Assembly: GCA_030765045.1 (NCBI GenBank)
Contig: CM060967.1
Location: 164,620,751-164,684,750 of the forward strand
Length of the DNA: 64,000 nt
Direction: 5' to 3'
Source of the DNA: Tenodera sinensis
Taxonomy: Eukaryota > Arthropoda > Insecta > Mantodea > Mantidae
The notes beneath the pieces were generated by a model. It did no database searches and was not told the origin of the DNA. It was given only the letters and a program-made list of their open reading frames with translations. Shown here piece by piece: positions 43,901-58,900 of this stretch; the stretch's first letter is position 1, and every line of letters begins with the position of its first letter. A program made the position numbers and the translations under genes.

Positions 43901-46900
43901 TGGGCAGAAGTAGTGTGTTCTTCCATTACATTTGTCAACAAACTAATTACTAGACCTTGAATTTTAATATAACTATCTTTTTTGTCTATAGGAATAAAGT
44001 AAATTAGTTCCATATTTTTAAAATTTTATTTGCAATATAGAGAAATAGAATGGCTATTTGTGGTTCCTAAAATGCCTATTTTGACTACTGAAATCTATTT
44101 TAAGGAGTTAGGGCCTAAACTGCTTATTTTATCATTTGTGCTGTTTCATTAATTTTTTTTCATGCTGCATTGATAGATATCCTGGGATTGGTTTGATTCA
44201 AAGACTTCCTAATAGGAACATTGCAGGAATGACACATTCCTAGAAAAAGACTGTATGCATCCTAACATCCAACTCATCATGAAGATTGAACAGAATAATT
44301 GCTTGGCATTCCTGAATGTACTTATCTATACAAAGGATAATGGCCATTTTGGCCACCATGTTTACAGAAAACCCACACACACTGGCTTCCACCTGAACAG
44401 TAAAAGCTGCCACTGTCCTGCACAGTAGCACACAGTACTTCAATAGACACATATAATTGTTACTTGTAATCTTTGCATTCAAAGGACAACAAATAAATAA
44501 ATATAAAAAAAGTAAATCGAACAGTTGCAGTTTCTGCTGTACATAATCTTCCATAAGAAACCCAGCACTTGTGCATAGTCTTCAGGCAGAATCATTATAC
44601 CAACTGAAATATTAACAAAGCTTTCAGTAGTCTTTGCCATAAATGCAACGAGAAAGAGAAAAAATGTGCTGCTACAACTGGAGCCAAACGAGAAAGGGAT
44701 TGACAGTTGTGGCGACAGAGAGGCGATGTTGCCGCTTATTGCGACCACGTGGAAAGCATGACATCATAGTGTACCGAGAAGATTGGATTGCACCTGGAAT
44801 GTTGAGTGCATATCATTTATATTCGTATGCGTAGACAATAGTAAAATTGTGAGTCTACATTTCAAGGATAGAATATGCAAGCATATATAAGTCTAAAGAT
44901 TTGCGTTAACAAAAGATACATACCTGTGAAATGTTGATGCTTATTCTAACGGGAAAATGTCACTGATATCCAAATCGCTCTTATTCTTACTGACTCCTAC
45001 AGCACGCAAGATCATATCAGGTACTTTAGAAACTGCCCCCTCTCCCTGTTCAATTTCTCCTCTTTGAAATATTCTTTTACAGGGCATATTATTTCCTGTA
45101 CTTGTCCTTTAATTGGGATACATTTACCAAATACACAGTTTTATTGCTCAATTTTTCATTTGGCAGCACTATCTTTGTCACTATTTTTTGACAAATTTTT
45201 CACACAATTGCAAAAGCTCACACACACGCAAAGATACAGTCTCAAACACACATAAACAAAAGCCAATAACCATGTACATAGAATGATGCAGACGAACTTC
45301 TCAGCACACAGGCAATCTCTTAACTGATACAGCCATTGCAAGCTTGGGCTACAGGAAGGCGTTATTTGTTTATATTTAGTGATAGCAGAACATAACACAA
45401 GCAGTTTGTTACTGCTAGGTTCCTCATCAGCCACATGCCAATCACGTGTTACACATCGGCAACAGGGTCATTGCATGTACTGTTGCTATGGAAATGCCTT
45501 AGGTCTAATTGGTTCATTTCATTGCTGTGACAGCCACTATGACATATCCATCCTCTCCCATTCATTTATACCTTTCTGCCATGTGGTCAACATCTGTCAA
45601 TCTCCTTTTTAATTGGCACCTAGTATAGTACAACCATTATTGCGTTTCTTGGTCCTATATCTCACAAAATTGCAAGAATACTGTCCAAACATAATATCAA
45701 AAGTCTTCAGTCCTGCCAAAATCAAATAACTCCTTGGCTTGGTCAAATACACTTAGGTCTCCACGCGTCTGGGATTTACTAAAATGATTGTGAGAGTGGT
45801 AAAATACACATTGGGAGAACTGTGGAAAAGCAGATCAAAGAATATGAACATTTCATTAGGGTGTGCTATCTGGAAAATTCTACAGCGGCAAACATATGCA
45901 TGATACTGGCCATAAAATCACTTTCACATCCATGAAGATTATAGAAAAGTCCATTAGGTACTACAACAGAGTAATAAAAGATGCCATATACATCAAAACC
46001 AATAAAAATAAATTTAATAAAGAGGAAGAACTTCAAACAAGCAAGAACTGATTGCCAGTAATCAATAAGTACTATGCTTGAACTTACATAACATGTATTC
46101 TGACGGTTCCCTCGGCATGCGTTGCTTGTGTGGTAGATGAGGAGCGGAGCAGTCTGTTGTCATGACGGTTTAACTTTGAAGTAGCCAATAGATTTTATGG
46201 CCATGCAATCCTGTCACAAATTGGCTATTTCAAGGTTAAACCTGGTTGTCATGACTGCAGACCACTCTGCCTTTCCTCTACCATGTGCATAATGCATGCC
46301 AAGGGAACTTTCAGAATACACAAGTTACGTTAATTCAAGTATATGTCCATCCTCCTCAGCACTCAATGGCTGGTGTCGAGAATAGCAGTGTGTGAAGTGA
46401 TCTTCTGGCTTCTAGCCTTCAGGGTATAAATATCACTGCTCAAGCAGCATTCCTCCAGTTTCTATGATACTGCAATTGAGTGGTTGCCAAAAGCTTGGGG
46501 TGTAGCCCAACACTGACGTGCCATCAAGTTTGGACAAAATCTGCATTTTTGTAATCCCTCCCGCTCTTTTTTCCTAGATATCCTGATAAGTCACTTTTGA
46601 CTGAACTGGTATGTTAAGGATTTTTGCCACTTCCCAAAGAAAAGCTCAAGTTTAATGCTAAATTTTCCATTGCAAGAAAAACATAGTCTTCTTTTCTTTG
46701 GCTTCCAGTAAATGGTTTTCTCTGGAGGTCGTTTAAATGCAATTTCATTGTGTGAATCATGTACATTATTACATCCTGAGTTAATCAACTTATTCTTTCT
46801 TTACATAAGAATTGAAGTTCAAAGCAGCATTTTCAGTCCAATTTTGACTAATAAAATACAATACTGGCTTGCAGATCAAAGATTGGATCTGTGCAAAGCA

Positions 46901-49900
46901 AGCGCAGACGATCCAGAGCCAGTCAAAGGGCAGATAGTTGTTTCACTGCTGTCTCGGGATGGACATGGTGGTGTAGCTGGAGGTGGACACAATGCTGTGG
47001 TGGATCCTTTAGGAGATTTGAGTTGTCCAGGAGATCTTCCTGAAGGTTGGGAAGAACGCCGAACTCCAGCTGGGAGGCTTTACTATGTAAATCACCATAC
47101 CTGCACTACACAGTGGGTGAGACCTAATAGGTAAGTACAGTGGATATCAGTGGTACTGTCCCATTCTGCATGTTGTTGGCAATTAAATTATTAACTTTCT
47201 TCTTCTTCTTCTTCTTCTTCTTCTTCTTCTTCTTCTTCTTCTTCTTCTTCTTCTTCTTCTTCTTCTTCTTCTTCTTCTTCTTCTTCTCCTCCTCCTCCTC
47301 CTCCTCCTTCTTCTTCTCCTCCTCCTCCTCCTTCTCCTTCTTCTTCTTCTTCTTCTTCTTCTTCTTCTTCTTCTTCTTCTTCTTCTTCTTCTTCTTCTGC
47401 TCCACCTCCTCCTCTTCTACTTCAGTCACTTTTCATTTAAAACTATGCCTTCTTATTACTTTCAGTTGCATGTTAACAGTTACATGCTTTTACTTTAACA
47501 TATTTTAACTGAACTGTTCACATAAGGAAATAAATTATTAAAATGCATGTGCAAATGAGCTACAGAACCTAAAGCATTTAAAGACCACATGGGAAGAATG
47601 AGGTAAGTCACCTTTTCTGCAAATTTGAGGTTTTGTTTTTATAGCATTCTCCAAGGTCAACTCCACCCTTCTATAGCAAGTTCATGCTGATAACAAGGTT
47701 ATTCATGTGTATATTTACTTCGGAAAAAAAAAAAAAAAAACACATACAGGAATAGTATGAGGTACAGCTTGTTTAAAATGTCAGGACACTCCATATGCAC
47801 AAGTGAGGAGAAATGTGGAGAAGTGGTGAGAGTGGTGGGGGAGCAAGTGACTTGAAGATTATCAACTTGGAGGCAAGTAACGTATACAACACATGAACTT
47901 AACGCTCTCACCACAGCTGGAACACTGACCCCACTCCTCTTTTATGCAAGTGGACTGCTCAGTGCTATTATGTATCCTTGTTTCGGGAGTGGGGAAATGT
48001 CAGGACATTTTAGACAAGCTATAAGTCACTTGAAACAAAACAAGGATGCAGTAAGTCATAGCAGGGTCTCCCATCATAACTTATTCCAATGGCACACCAG
48101 CAACAATGAGTTGTCAACATTGTTGGCAGTTCCATTAAATGCATTATTGATAATACTATACATGTACTACAGCATGTCAGGGAATTTCAGTGTTTCAAAT
48201 GAGTTCTAATACTTTATACAGAAGCTTATGTTGAAAAAATAATCCATATGCAATGTAAAACAATTATGCAACATTTTTAAAACTAAGAATTAAGTTGTTT
48301 TGAGGTAATAATAATAATTTCGGATTTACAGGAAGCATATTTAGACTTACCTCATTCTTTCCATGTACAGCGTTCCACAACAATGATATTACATTCCTTT
48401 CTCAACAATTGTGTGGCTCTAAGGCTTATTATTTCCCAGCTTGCTTTATAAATGGTGCATGAATGTATATTTAAAATTTGAATAATAGGTTATTTATGTT
48501 TTCAAGTTATTTGGTTTCAAACTTTAGAAATGCTCCTGAAAATTTTAATAAAAGTGACTTACCTCATTCTTCCCAAGTGGTTTTCATATATATTCAATGG
48601 TTGTGAACCTAAGGTGAGAATTTCATGAAAATGAATGTTTTTATAGGAACGGGACATGGCTCTATCTTAGTACTTGCCTGTTTCATTTCTTTCAAGTTCC
48701 AACTATGCATGCTTTGAGAGTAGAATTAAGACTGAAAAATTCAATGCACTAGCCAGGAATTGGACCACAGATTATCTGCTTTATGTACGACTGCTCTAAC
48801 CACTGAGCTACCATTGTAACTTGTCCATACGGATTCATGGGATTGAATTTTTCAGTCCTGATTCTATCTCTCAAACATTGCCCTGCAACGGTGCTTGTTT
48901 GAATTTTAGGCATATACCATATTTTATCGCATAACTCCCCCCTTTTTTTCTCGAAAAATTTGCTTGAAAACACTGGGGAGGGAATCGTGCGAGTGGTGCT
49001 TCTAGGCATTCAGAAAGGAAGGGAAACCATGTAGTATTGTGTAAAAGTTATATAGGTATACAGTAATTTGTGAATGAACTGGATACATACCGTGGTTTCA
49101 TTGAGCCTACAATGTATTGTTTCATTGTTTCTTTTCTTGGACTATTCTGCGGTCTCACTCTTGTCACTATCATCACTATTTTCATTTATATCTGGCTCAG
49201 ATAACACATCTTCATTTCCACTATTACACAACATGTCAGAACCATTAATGACACAAGAAATACCAGTTTTTTTTAAAAAAAAACTCTTCTTAACAGTATG
49301 ACAACTTGTAACAAACTGACTTAGAAACACATCTGCAACTTCACATTCCAATTTTACGATACGTTGTGACAATGGCAATACGAGTATTTTTGTGGCAAGC
49401 ACTGCGTCCATTGTTGTCCGTGACAGGCACCGCTGCGTCAATTGTTGTCCATTGTCAAGTCATTTGAAGGCCGCTGCAATAAGAACGAACCAGGAGAGGG
49501 AATTATGCGATGTTTGATAGATAAATAATTTTTAGTGATGAAAAATCTTAGGGGAGGGAAATATGTGAGGGGGAGCCTTATGCGATAAAATACGGTATAT
49601 ATATTAATTTATTTATTTTAGTGTTAAATTAATAGTCCTCTTCTACTTTTCCTTGGGTTGTCTTGTTTTTGCCTCAGCTGTTTTTGAGACTGCTTAAGTA
49701 GGTCATGGGAAAAATGAGTTGTTATCGGAGAGTGGTTTGAAAAAAGTATTAATAAATGAAATTAAAGGGAAAACAATTAATGTTACTATGTTAAGCAGCT
49801 AAAACTTGAATACCCTGTACATTGTAAATATAGAACGACCTGAGTCTCACTTCACTGTCACCAAGAACGAATGTAACCGAATAAACATAAGATGATATGG

Positions 49901-52900
49901 CCTAAATGAATCTTGAATAGAATTTAGCCTAACGTCGAAAAAGAATCAAAATCAATCTTCCAGTTCAAATTTTGCCTAACGTGAAATTTATCTGTAGCAC
50001 ACAATTTTTCTTTCCTGTTCGTACCTTGTCTTGTAGCACCGAAACTTTCTTGATACTTTTACATTGTGTTCTCTGTAGAGTTATAGCCAGACTGCCCTGC
50101 TAAGGTTTATGTTGAACAACTATTTCAAACCTCCCTACTCTAGCTTGCAAAAATATTACATTTTATTGGATGCCTAAAATGCAGTATCTTTTAAATTTAG
50201 TTGTTTCAGGATTTATCATTGGATAGACGTGCGAAACTGCTAGCCCCCTTCTTGCCATGTAGCTGTCAATCTAACAGACGCTTTGCCAATGATTTGCAGT
50301 GTTTTATGACTTTTGCAGAAGAATGGGTCTACAAAGAAGGTGCTACATAGTTTTATTATTCCCTGCATCAGTATGTCGCTGCCTGGTCTGCCGTTCTTGC
50401 ATTCTAGTGAAATGAGGAATTCTAGTACTATATGAAACTTATTGGTTAGACAATATTCTAATATATGGAAATACATAGTTAAATTGTAAATATCTTATTA
50501 CACACGGGATACCGTCTCAGCCCATACATGGCTTGTGTGTTTAAAACCATGAGTAAGTTGGTTAGATAAAATAACAAATACTTCGTTCGTACATATTTGC
50601 ATGTTTTAGTCTTTTTAGGGTTAAGAACATGCACAATGCACATTTAAGAAATTTGTAGCATAATCAAGCACACAATATATATCATATTCAATTTGAATGC
50701 ATGCTTTAATGGTTTTGAATGGGCAATTTCTTGTCTTATATTTTAGCTTCAGAAGTCAGGATTAGAAAAAAACAGACCTCCCTGGGTGAATGCCATTTTT
50801 ACAACACTACCAAAACTCTCTCCAGGCTGATTTATTGTGTCAAATATTTGTTGTTGTTAGCTAATGCTGGATTTCTGACAATGAAGTCATTAGTCCTCTT
50901 GCTCTCCAATATTTTTCACTTACGGATGGGGCACTAGAAGTGGCCGGGCATATTTGAAGGTGGTTTCAGTCCATTTCCTCTTGCAGATCACATAGAGGAC
51001 AGAGTGCTGAAGAATATATCCCAATTCTGTTTAAATGTTTTGCCAGACAATCATGTCTTGTAATCAACCTGAAGGTTGCAACTGCTGTTTTTCGAGGATA
51101 CTCAGGAATTACTGTTTGAATGTTTGGTAGTTCCCATCCTTTATTTTTTGATTTTTCATAGTAATATTTTGCAATAATTTTTTAGAATTCAGAGTTGAAT
51201 AATCTTTTAGCTGCATAAAATGGTAGATTAGCTATAGATTTCTGCACATTGCCGGTACTCTTTTTAGCAAGAAAATCAGCTTTCTCATTACCACTCTCCA
51301 CAGTGAGCTGGTATCCATATGGAGACTGTTTTTGAAGTGCAGTTAGATGGGTAAGGATTTTCCAACATTCTATAATTGTTTGGTTTTTTGGTGACAACTT
51401 GGAAGTAATTGCTATAATTGCCACCCTGGAATCTGAGAGAATAACTGCTTGATGAAAATGTGAAATTCTATACAAAAGACTTTGTAGGGCCATTCGAATT
51501 GCTTCAATTTCTCCATCAAAGTTTGTAGTTCCATAACTTAAAGATTTGTAATAGGAAAAGAGGTGACATGTGACTCCAGCACCTGCTCCATCTTGGTTTG
51601 ATATCAATGATCCATCAGTATAAATATGGAGCCATTCGTGTTCTGGAAATCTAGTATGGATTGTCTCTAATGCCAATAATTTTAGAGCACTAGTTGGAGT
51701 ATCACTTTTCTTAACTTCTTCTGTCAGTTGTAAATAATATGTGATGTCTAATGTTTGTGTCAGATTGGCTTTAGATATGAAGTTTTCCTTTTAATTAAGA
51801 AGGTATACATTCTTCTTGATGTCTTGAATTTTGGAAAGAAAGCTCTCCTGAGTCTCCAGTGTATGTGTAAAATTTCTTGTGCCATGTATTGAATGGGAGT
51901 CTGATCAATGGAACATCCTCACTTCATTCCTGTTAGACGTTTTAACAGTGAAAGGCGTCTCCCTGCTCATTTTCTATTTGTTTGGTCCATGTAAGTTTGG
52001 TATCAAATGTAACTCCTAAATACTTTGCTTCCTTTGTTTCTGGTAATTGTTGACACTCAAAATTTAGTTTTATTTTTAGTGGCTTTTTTCTTAGTGAAAA
52101 GATTGGTAGTTTGATTTTGTTGTATTAACAGTCATTAAATTTTCTTTGGTCCACTTTTGTAGGTTGTTTAAGGATTGTTGCATGGTTATTTCTAGTTCTG
52201 TCCTTTGTTTTTTGGTTTTGAAGTCCACATTACTATGTCATCAGCAAATAGTGCACACTTCACACTTGATTTTTGTATTTGTTGTGGCAGATCGTTAATA
52301 AATATATTAAAAACTGTAGTGCTGAGCACTGTGCCTTGTGGTAAGCCGTGGTGTTCTTGTTTATATTTAGATATATTTCTTCCATATCTGGTCTGAAGTT
52401 ATCCTCACCCGCCTGAGGATAGGTCACACACGGGCGACACATGGGTTCCATTTGCATGGCGACCCTGTGCCTGTCTGCCCTACGTGCAACATCCAACTTT
52501 CTGTGGCCCATATCCTTATAGACTGTCCGCAATACGCTCGTGAGCGCCAGTCGGTTGGCCTGGGGTGTACGCTTGCCTCAATTTTGGGTGACGACCCTGT
52601 GTCTGCCTGTAAGGCGCTGCGGTTCGTTGCACAAATTGGGTTCGCAAAGCAAGTATAACGTGTTTTTAGTGTGTAAAATTTTTTTTTAGCGTTTTAACAT
52701 AGGTTTTTGTGTTTTACGTTTTAGTGTTTTAAGTGCTTAGTTTTAATGTGTTTTAGCTTTGATCTTTTACACATTTTAATGAATGGTTTTACCAAGTTTT
52801 AACTTAGCGCACTTATGTGCCGTTTGGTGATTTTATCTGTCTGCGTTTTTAGTTGCCATTTTAAACTGCAGTTTTTAGGCGAGTTTTAGATCTTTTATTT

Positions 52901-55900
52901 TCTGACCTAGGGCCCAAATGACCTAGTTGTCGACGGGCCCCTAAACTCCATTCATCCATCCATCCATATCTGGTAGCAATAGAGCATTGTGTTAGGAAAT
53001 GACATAGCCATGAAAATATTGGACCTTGTATCCCTATTTTTTTCACTTTCTTTCTTTAGCAGTTTTGTTCTGCATATAGAATCATATGCACTTTGGAAAT
53101 CAATAAAAACTGATACATCATCTTCTTTTCTATTGAAGGAGTCTTTGGTTTCTTGACTGAGAAGTAAGACTTGCTCATTTGTAGAGTGGAACTCTCTGAA
53201 TCCAGCTTGACATGGGGAAATTAAATTTTTTGATTCTAGAAACCAATTTAACCTGTTTGACACCATTCTTTCCATCACTTTTGCTATTATGCTAGTAAGA
53301 GCTATTGGTCTATTATTTTTTATTTCTGATGCTGTTTTATCTTTCTTCAAGAGTGGGACAATTATTGCTTTTCGCCCTTCGGAAGGTAAAGTGGTGTTCC
53401 AGGATAGATTGTAGAGTTTTATTAGTTGTTGTTTTGCTGTTTTTCCAAGGTTTTTTTTATGAATTCTGGATGTATGTGATCTGTTCCAGGTGACTTTGTT
53501 TTTTAGATTATTAATTGCAATGTTCAGTTTTTGTATATTAAAATTTTGATAAAAGATATTGTATTGAGTGTCAGGATCACATTCTCTTTCTTGTTTCAAC
53601 TCTTTCTTAAATTGTTTACGTTCCTTTTTATTATTCCTTGTTACTTTATGTGAATTAGCATAATATTTATTGAATGTTTCGGCTATGGCTGCATCATTTG
53701 TTAATATTTTATTGTTGTGTATGATAGGTGTGCTGTTGCTTTCTCTCCTGTCCTTGACATTTTTTATGAACTTATGGGCTTTGATGCCATCTGTCCTATA
53801 ATCCATTTTTTCTACGAAGTTATTAAAGTGATTCTTTTTAGCTGTATTAATTTCCTTTTTTAGTGAGGCACATTTCTTTCGCCATATTTGTGTATCTGAT
53901 ATGTTTTTTGTTTGTTCAGCTGTATTTCTAGCTATATCCCTTTGCTTTTTCAGTTCTTCTAACTGAGGGTTCCAAAAGGGTTTGAAATTTTTTATTTTTC
54001 TACGAGGAATATGTTTTTTTGCAGTTCCTAGGATGACTTTACAGAAATTTTTGTTCATATGATCTGGGTGGTCATGCAGCTGTGAGTTTGTTTGTTCTTT
54101 AAATTTATGCTCCAATTCAGTTTTATATTTGTTCCAATCTGCTTTTTTGAAGTTCCAATACAGATTTGTGTGATTTTGACTGTTATTTATATTATCTAGT
54201 TTGAATTGGGATATATTCTTCACCACTCTGTCCTCTATGTGATCTGCAAGAGGAAATGGATCGAGACCACCTTCAAATATGCCCGGCCACCTCTAATGTC
54301 CCATCCATCAGTGAAAAATATTGGAGAGCAAGAGGATTAATGACTTCATTGTCAGAAATCCAGCATTAGCTAACAACAACATATTATCTAGTTTTATATC
54401 AGCAGTTACTGCTCTGTGACCAGAACTTGGGCCTTCTATAACTTGTTTTTTAATTTTTGAAACAATATCTGTTGTAGCTAACAAGAGGTCTGGGTTACTG
54501 CCTGCTCCAGAGTAATGTATGAAGATTGTGGGATCTTCTTTGTCATAAATCAGTTCAAAGGTTGTGGTATTCAAAAATTCTTCCACTATCTGCCCCGTAG
54601 AATCCACTTTTTCATAACCCCATCTTTTGGAATGGGCATTGAAATCCCCAATTATGATTGTTTTATTTAATTGTTCAATGAGTGAGAGATCTGGTTCATT
54701 CCTAGGAGGATTGTAAATACTGTATAAATGAAGATGTGTTTTGTTATCCCAAAAATTTAGCTTTATTAATTCAGCTTTATCTGTGTTAATTTCTTTAACA
54801 ATTTGAAAGGAGGATTTAATATCATTTTTGACACAAACTAATATTCCAAATATCAAATATTTTGAGAGTAGTAAAAAGGAAATATAGAGGGTTCAAGGAA
54901 ATTGTAGAGAAATAAATGTAGATGGAAAGCATGGTACTTCAGGGAGGTGGGCTGTTGTCAAATGCAAAGCTGTCTGGTTACAGTTCTAAATAGGAAAATT
55001 GTCACACTATTGTCAGCCATCGGATCTGTCCTTCTGTCCAATCGGATCTGTCCAATTTTCAGTCTGTTTTCCAGTACTAGTTTAGTAGTGCCATCTCTTA
55101 ATGACCAAATTCCAAGAAGTTGTAAACCTGTCCCATACCCTTCTTCCGCTAGTAATGACATGAACACGACAAAAAGGGTTCTCTCAATATACTCTTAGTG
55201 AAAGAATCTGCTGTTGCCAAGTGTGTTTACTGCTGTACGTTCAGATTGTTGAAGATTCTGCTTGTTGATTTACACTGCAGAGTAACCAAAGTAAAAGACA
55301 TAACACAGTCCACGTGACCAATTGGTACTCTAAAAGGCAATGGGATGAGATAGGCTGTTAAGGCATGGGCAATGCTATAAATAGCAATTTAAATCCTAAA
55401 TCTAGGCAGCGCTGTGGCTGAGCGTTTAGACCACTCACCTATCACTGAGTTGGCCGGGGTTCAATCCCAGAGACCCGCATGTGGTATTCATGGTGGACAA
55501 AGTGGCATCAAGGCATGTTTTCTCCAGCCACTCCGCCACTCATTCCACCAGCTGCTCCATTATCATCTTTCCAATAATCCATTTTACCTAAATTTCATAT
55601 CATCCTGTTCCTCAGAATCATACCTGGTGATGGGCTGACCACCCACTTCCAGGTCTTTACTTTGTTTGGTCCATAGATCATCTGTTCCCTGACAGGCCTG
55701 GAAGGGCTCCTGGGATCTTTGGCCTGCTCACTTTGGCCGGTGTTTACCAGAATCCATGTTCCTGCGGTGCAGTTTACATGGGTACCACCCAACGGAGCGT
55801 CAACACCCGACTCACAGAACACAAGAGGTGCTGCCGGCTGGGACAGACTGACAAGTCGCTGAACATGCAATATGGGCCAAAGGAGATCACATAATTCAGT

Positions 55901-58900
55901 ATAAGGAGACTACTGTTGTCATCTATGCTGTACTACCATGCAGACTACAACGTGAAGCCATAGAAATTTACAAACACCCCAATAATTTTAACAGAACGGA
56001 AGAAGCTCTAAAATTGAACAAAACCTGGCCTCCGATACTTGAACATAAAAATGAAGCACTAATGCAGAAAAATCACATAAACCATTCAGCAATCAGAGCG
56101 TAGAAGCCCTGACCATGTAACACACACCTCCCGCTCAAGCCCAGCCAATCCCCTGTGAGTGGCCCACATATAAATACGGCACCTCCAGCCATAAACGATT
56201 CTGTTGTAATCAAACCTTCGTGTAGATGAAATGTCTGGTCCTCTAAATTCCAACAGACCACTGCTTTTAAGCCCGGAAGAAATTTCTAGCTTTAATTCTA
56301 ACTTCGGCCATGAAAGCGTCCAACTACTCAAATATCAGATGTTTTATTTTTTTGAAAAATTCAAATATTTTTATATATATTTGTGCATACATATTTCTCC
56401 ATTTTAAATGAATATGATTTAGAGATTTTAATTTGTTCAGGCCTCATTATAATGGAATCATCCCGACACATACATCACCATCCAGCTCCAGTCCAGGTGG
56501 CAGTGAGCAGAATAGTTCTGCAACAGCAAGTCAGACTCCTACTCGTCAGACAAATAACAGCACTGCCAATACCACAAGGTAATAAGAATTATTCCTTGTT
56601 ACCATGGTCTTTATTGTTAATACCAGGAGAAAGGTTTATATAAGGTGTGATAAAAAAAATAATTGGAAATTATTAATTTCATGGGCTTTATAAATTTTCA
56701 AAACGATGTATAAGTTGTTTTTAATATTTAGTTCATTTGTTGACTGTCAGTAAAGTTGTACTATTTTGATATGCTTTATTTTTTTTTACTTTCAAAAAAC
56801 ATGGATCAAAGAATTTGTATTAAATTTTGCTTGAAAAGTAGAATACATTATTGGGTAGTATGTATTATTGAATCTTTCATTATAGAGAGTTTCAGCAGTT
56901 AACATAGACTATAAAATAGCATTTTATTACGCTGTCACATTTCAAGGTCATAGCGACAATGAGTCCATTCTCTGTGGAGAAAAAAGTGCAAAAACCGTAA
57001 GGAAATAGCCAAAATGGATGATAGGTAGAATTGGACCTGAAAAATTCAGTGCCGCAGCCACGATTTGAACGACAGACCTTCTGCTTAATGTGTGGCTGCT
57101 CTAACCACTGAGTGTGACAACTTGCCAGTATGACATTAAGTTCTCCAACCGATTTGCATTTTTCCTGGTATACAAAGGTAATGCTTGTGTAGCATCGTAA
57201 ATATTTGACACAGTGTTTAGGCAGCACATAAAGTCTAACATGGCACAAAACTAGAATTCTGCTTGCAATTGCAGAATTTAAAATCCATTCTGAAACCTCC
57301 ATTTTGTTTAGGGAAAGAGACCAACGGCGCAGGACACCAGAAGAACTGCAGAATGGTGGCAACAGAAGAGACAGCACAGGTAGCCAATTGTCTTCATCTA
57401 GAAGACGCTCAAGACAGCAGCGGATGTCACAGCAGAATGCAGGAAGTAGTCGCGTGCATCAGCCAAGTCAACCGGGAGATCTGCCACCTGGTTACGGTAA
57501 GATGGAGCTAATTGTTTATTTGGGACCAATTTAGGAGTACTAGTGGCTTAGGTCCTGGAATCCACATGTTGTAAGCAATGTGTGGTGATCACAATTGCAG
57601 AAATGGTAACATTACAGAATACAACCCAGCATCCACATTACACACGTTTGGTTTGATATATGCTTAATACATATATACAAACTGAGAGGGCTTTAACATT
57701 GTTTCATCTTATTCTTTGCTTCATCTTGAGCGTTATAGTTTTGCATACATTTAACATTAATTGTCAACAGTACAACAGAGCATATAGATATTTATCTATC
57801 AATCGCCATCTACTTTCAGATTTTATAATCTCTTTAGGAAAAAAGTTGCTCAAACATATGTACAGCAAATGAATGGATGAGATGGAAATGTTGCCATATC
57901 AAGTTCTCAAATGTAAACAAGCCTTAGGCAATTGGCACTGAAGCCATTAGCCCTCTGGCTTTCCAATATTTTATTTCGATGGAACTGATGGTGGATAGTT
58001 TGTTGCAAGTCATTGGGTGTCCTTCTGTCATTTTCTCTTCTTTATTGCACAGTGGGCAGTTAGGATTTTGAAGAGTTCCTATTCTGTTCAACAGTTTACC
58101 CAGGTAGTCATGTCCTGTAATCAGTCTGAACTCTGCCACAGCTGTCTTGTGGGGGGCTTCCGGGATGACTTCCAGATTGTGCATAATATGGTTCCATTTT
58201 TTCTCTTTTGTTTGTTTTTTTTTTTTTTTTTGTCAATCGTGTCTGAATGTATCTCTGAATTTTTTAGTTTCTCTACTAGTAAGTAGAGGAAGTATTGTAT
58301 TCCACCTAAAAATTCAAGATTTCGAGATTTCACCAAAAGTATATCTTTTGCGACCCCTTGAATCCAAAAAAAAACCATTTTTAGAAAAAGGTCTCTGTAT
58401 GTGTCAGTCTGTCAATCTGTGGACAGCATAAATTTAATTTTAAGGTCCTGAGGGTTTGGGACATAACTTAAATTGTTTTTGGTTGTCTGCATTTTGTAAT
58501 AGATTAGTGTAATGACTTCTGCCCCATTGGACTGGCATGATGTAGTGTGTTATTATGAATGCCAATTCCCTTCATTCTCGATGTGAATGTTGTCACACAA
58601 TATGTATTGCCACTCCTTTATGATGTATTTGACAGACAAATATGTTGATATGCTTTTGATACACAGAGAAGCAAGAGGCAATGCACAAGAGCTCAGCATC
58701 TATGTTGAGAGAAATATCCTAATAGACAACAGTAGCATAAAATGGAAATAAAATAATTACGAATTAAAATAACTAACAGCTTTAAACTAAACAGCTAATT
58801 GTTCAACCTCTGTTATTTATGAATATTACATGGTAAAAAAGTTAGTACATGCACGGTATCTGAACCACCTTTATATTAGATGGATTATTTACGGATCGTG

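Larger units (their letters stand above)
50850..54852 (-). mobile_element. LINE B1 (I/Jockey-like), 5'-truncated, 10-bp TSD, two nested insertions
   Basis: Flanked by TCAAATATTT at 50840-50849 and 54853-54862. The 3' tail is (AAC)n, read as TTGTTGTTG at 50850. From 5' to 3' on the minus strand: endonuclease (54852-54381), EN-RT linker and RT fingers (54202-52964), RT palm with FADD (52381-52180), thumb, RNase H (51676-51182) and knuckle (to about 50900). Nested insertions at 54203-54380 and 52393-52963 each have their own TSD. Removing both restores continuous homology. It lies antisense in Smurf intron 5. Confidence 0.88.

Noticed and set aside
47124..47508. Poly-Lys / poly-Phe proteins
   Set aside because: Pure translation of the TTC/GAA microsatellite.
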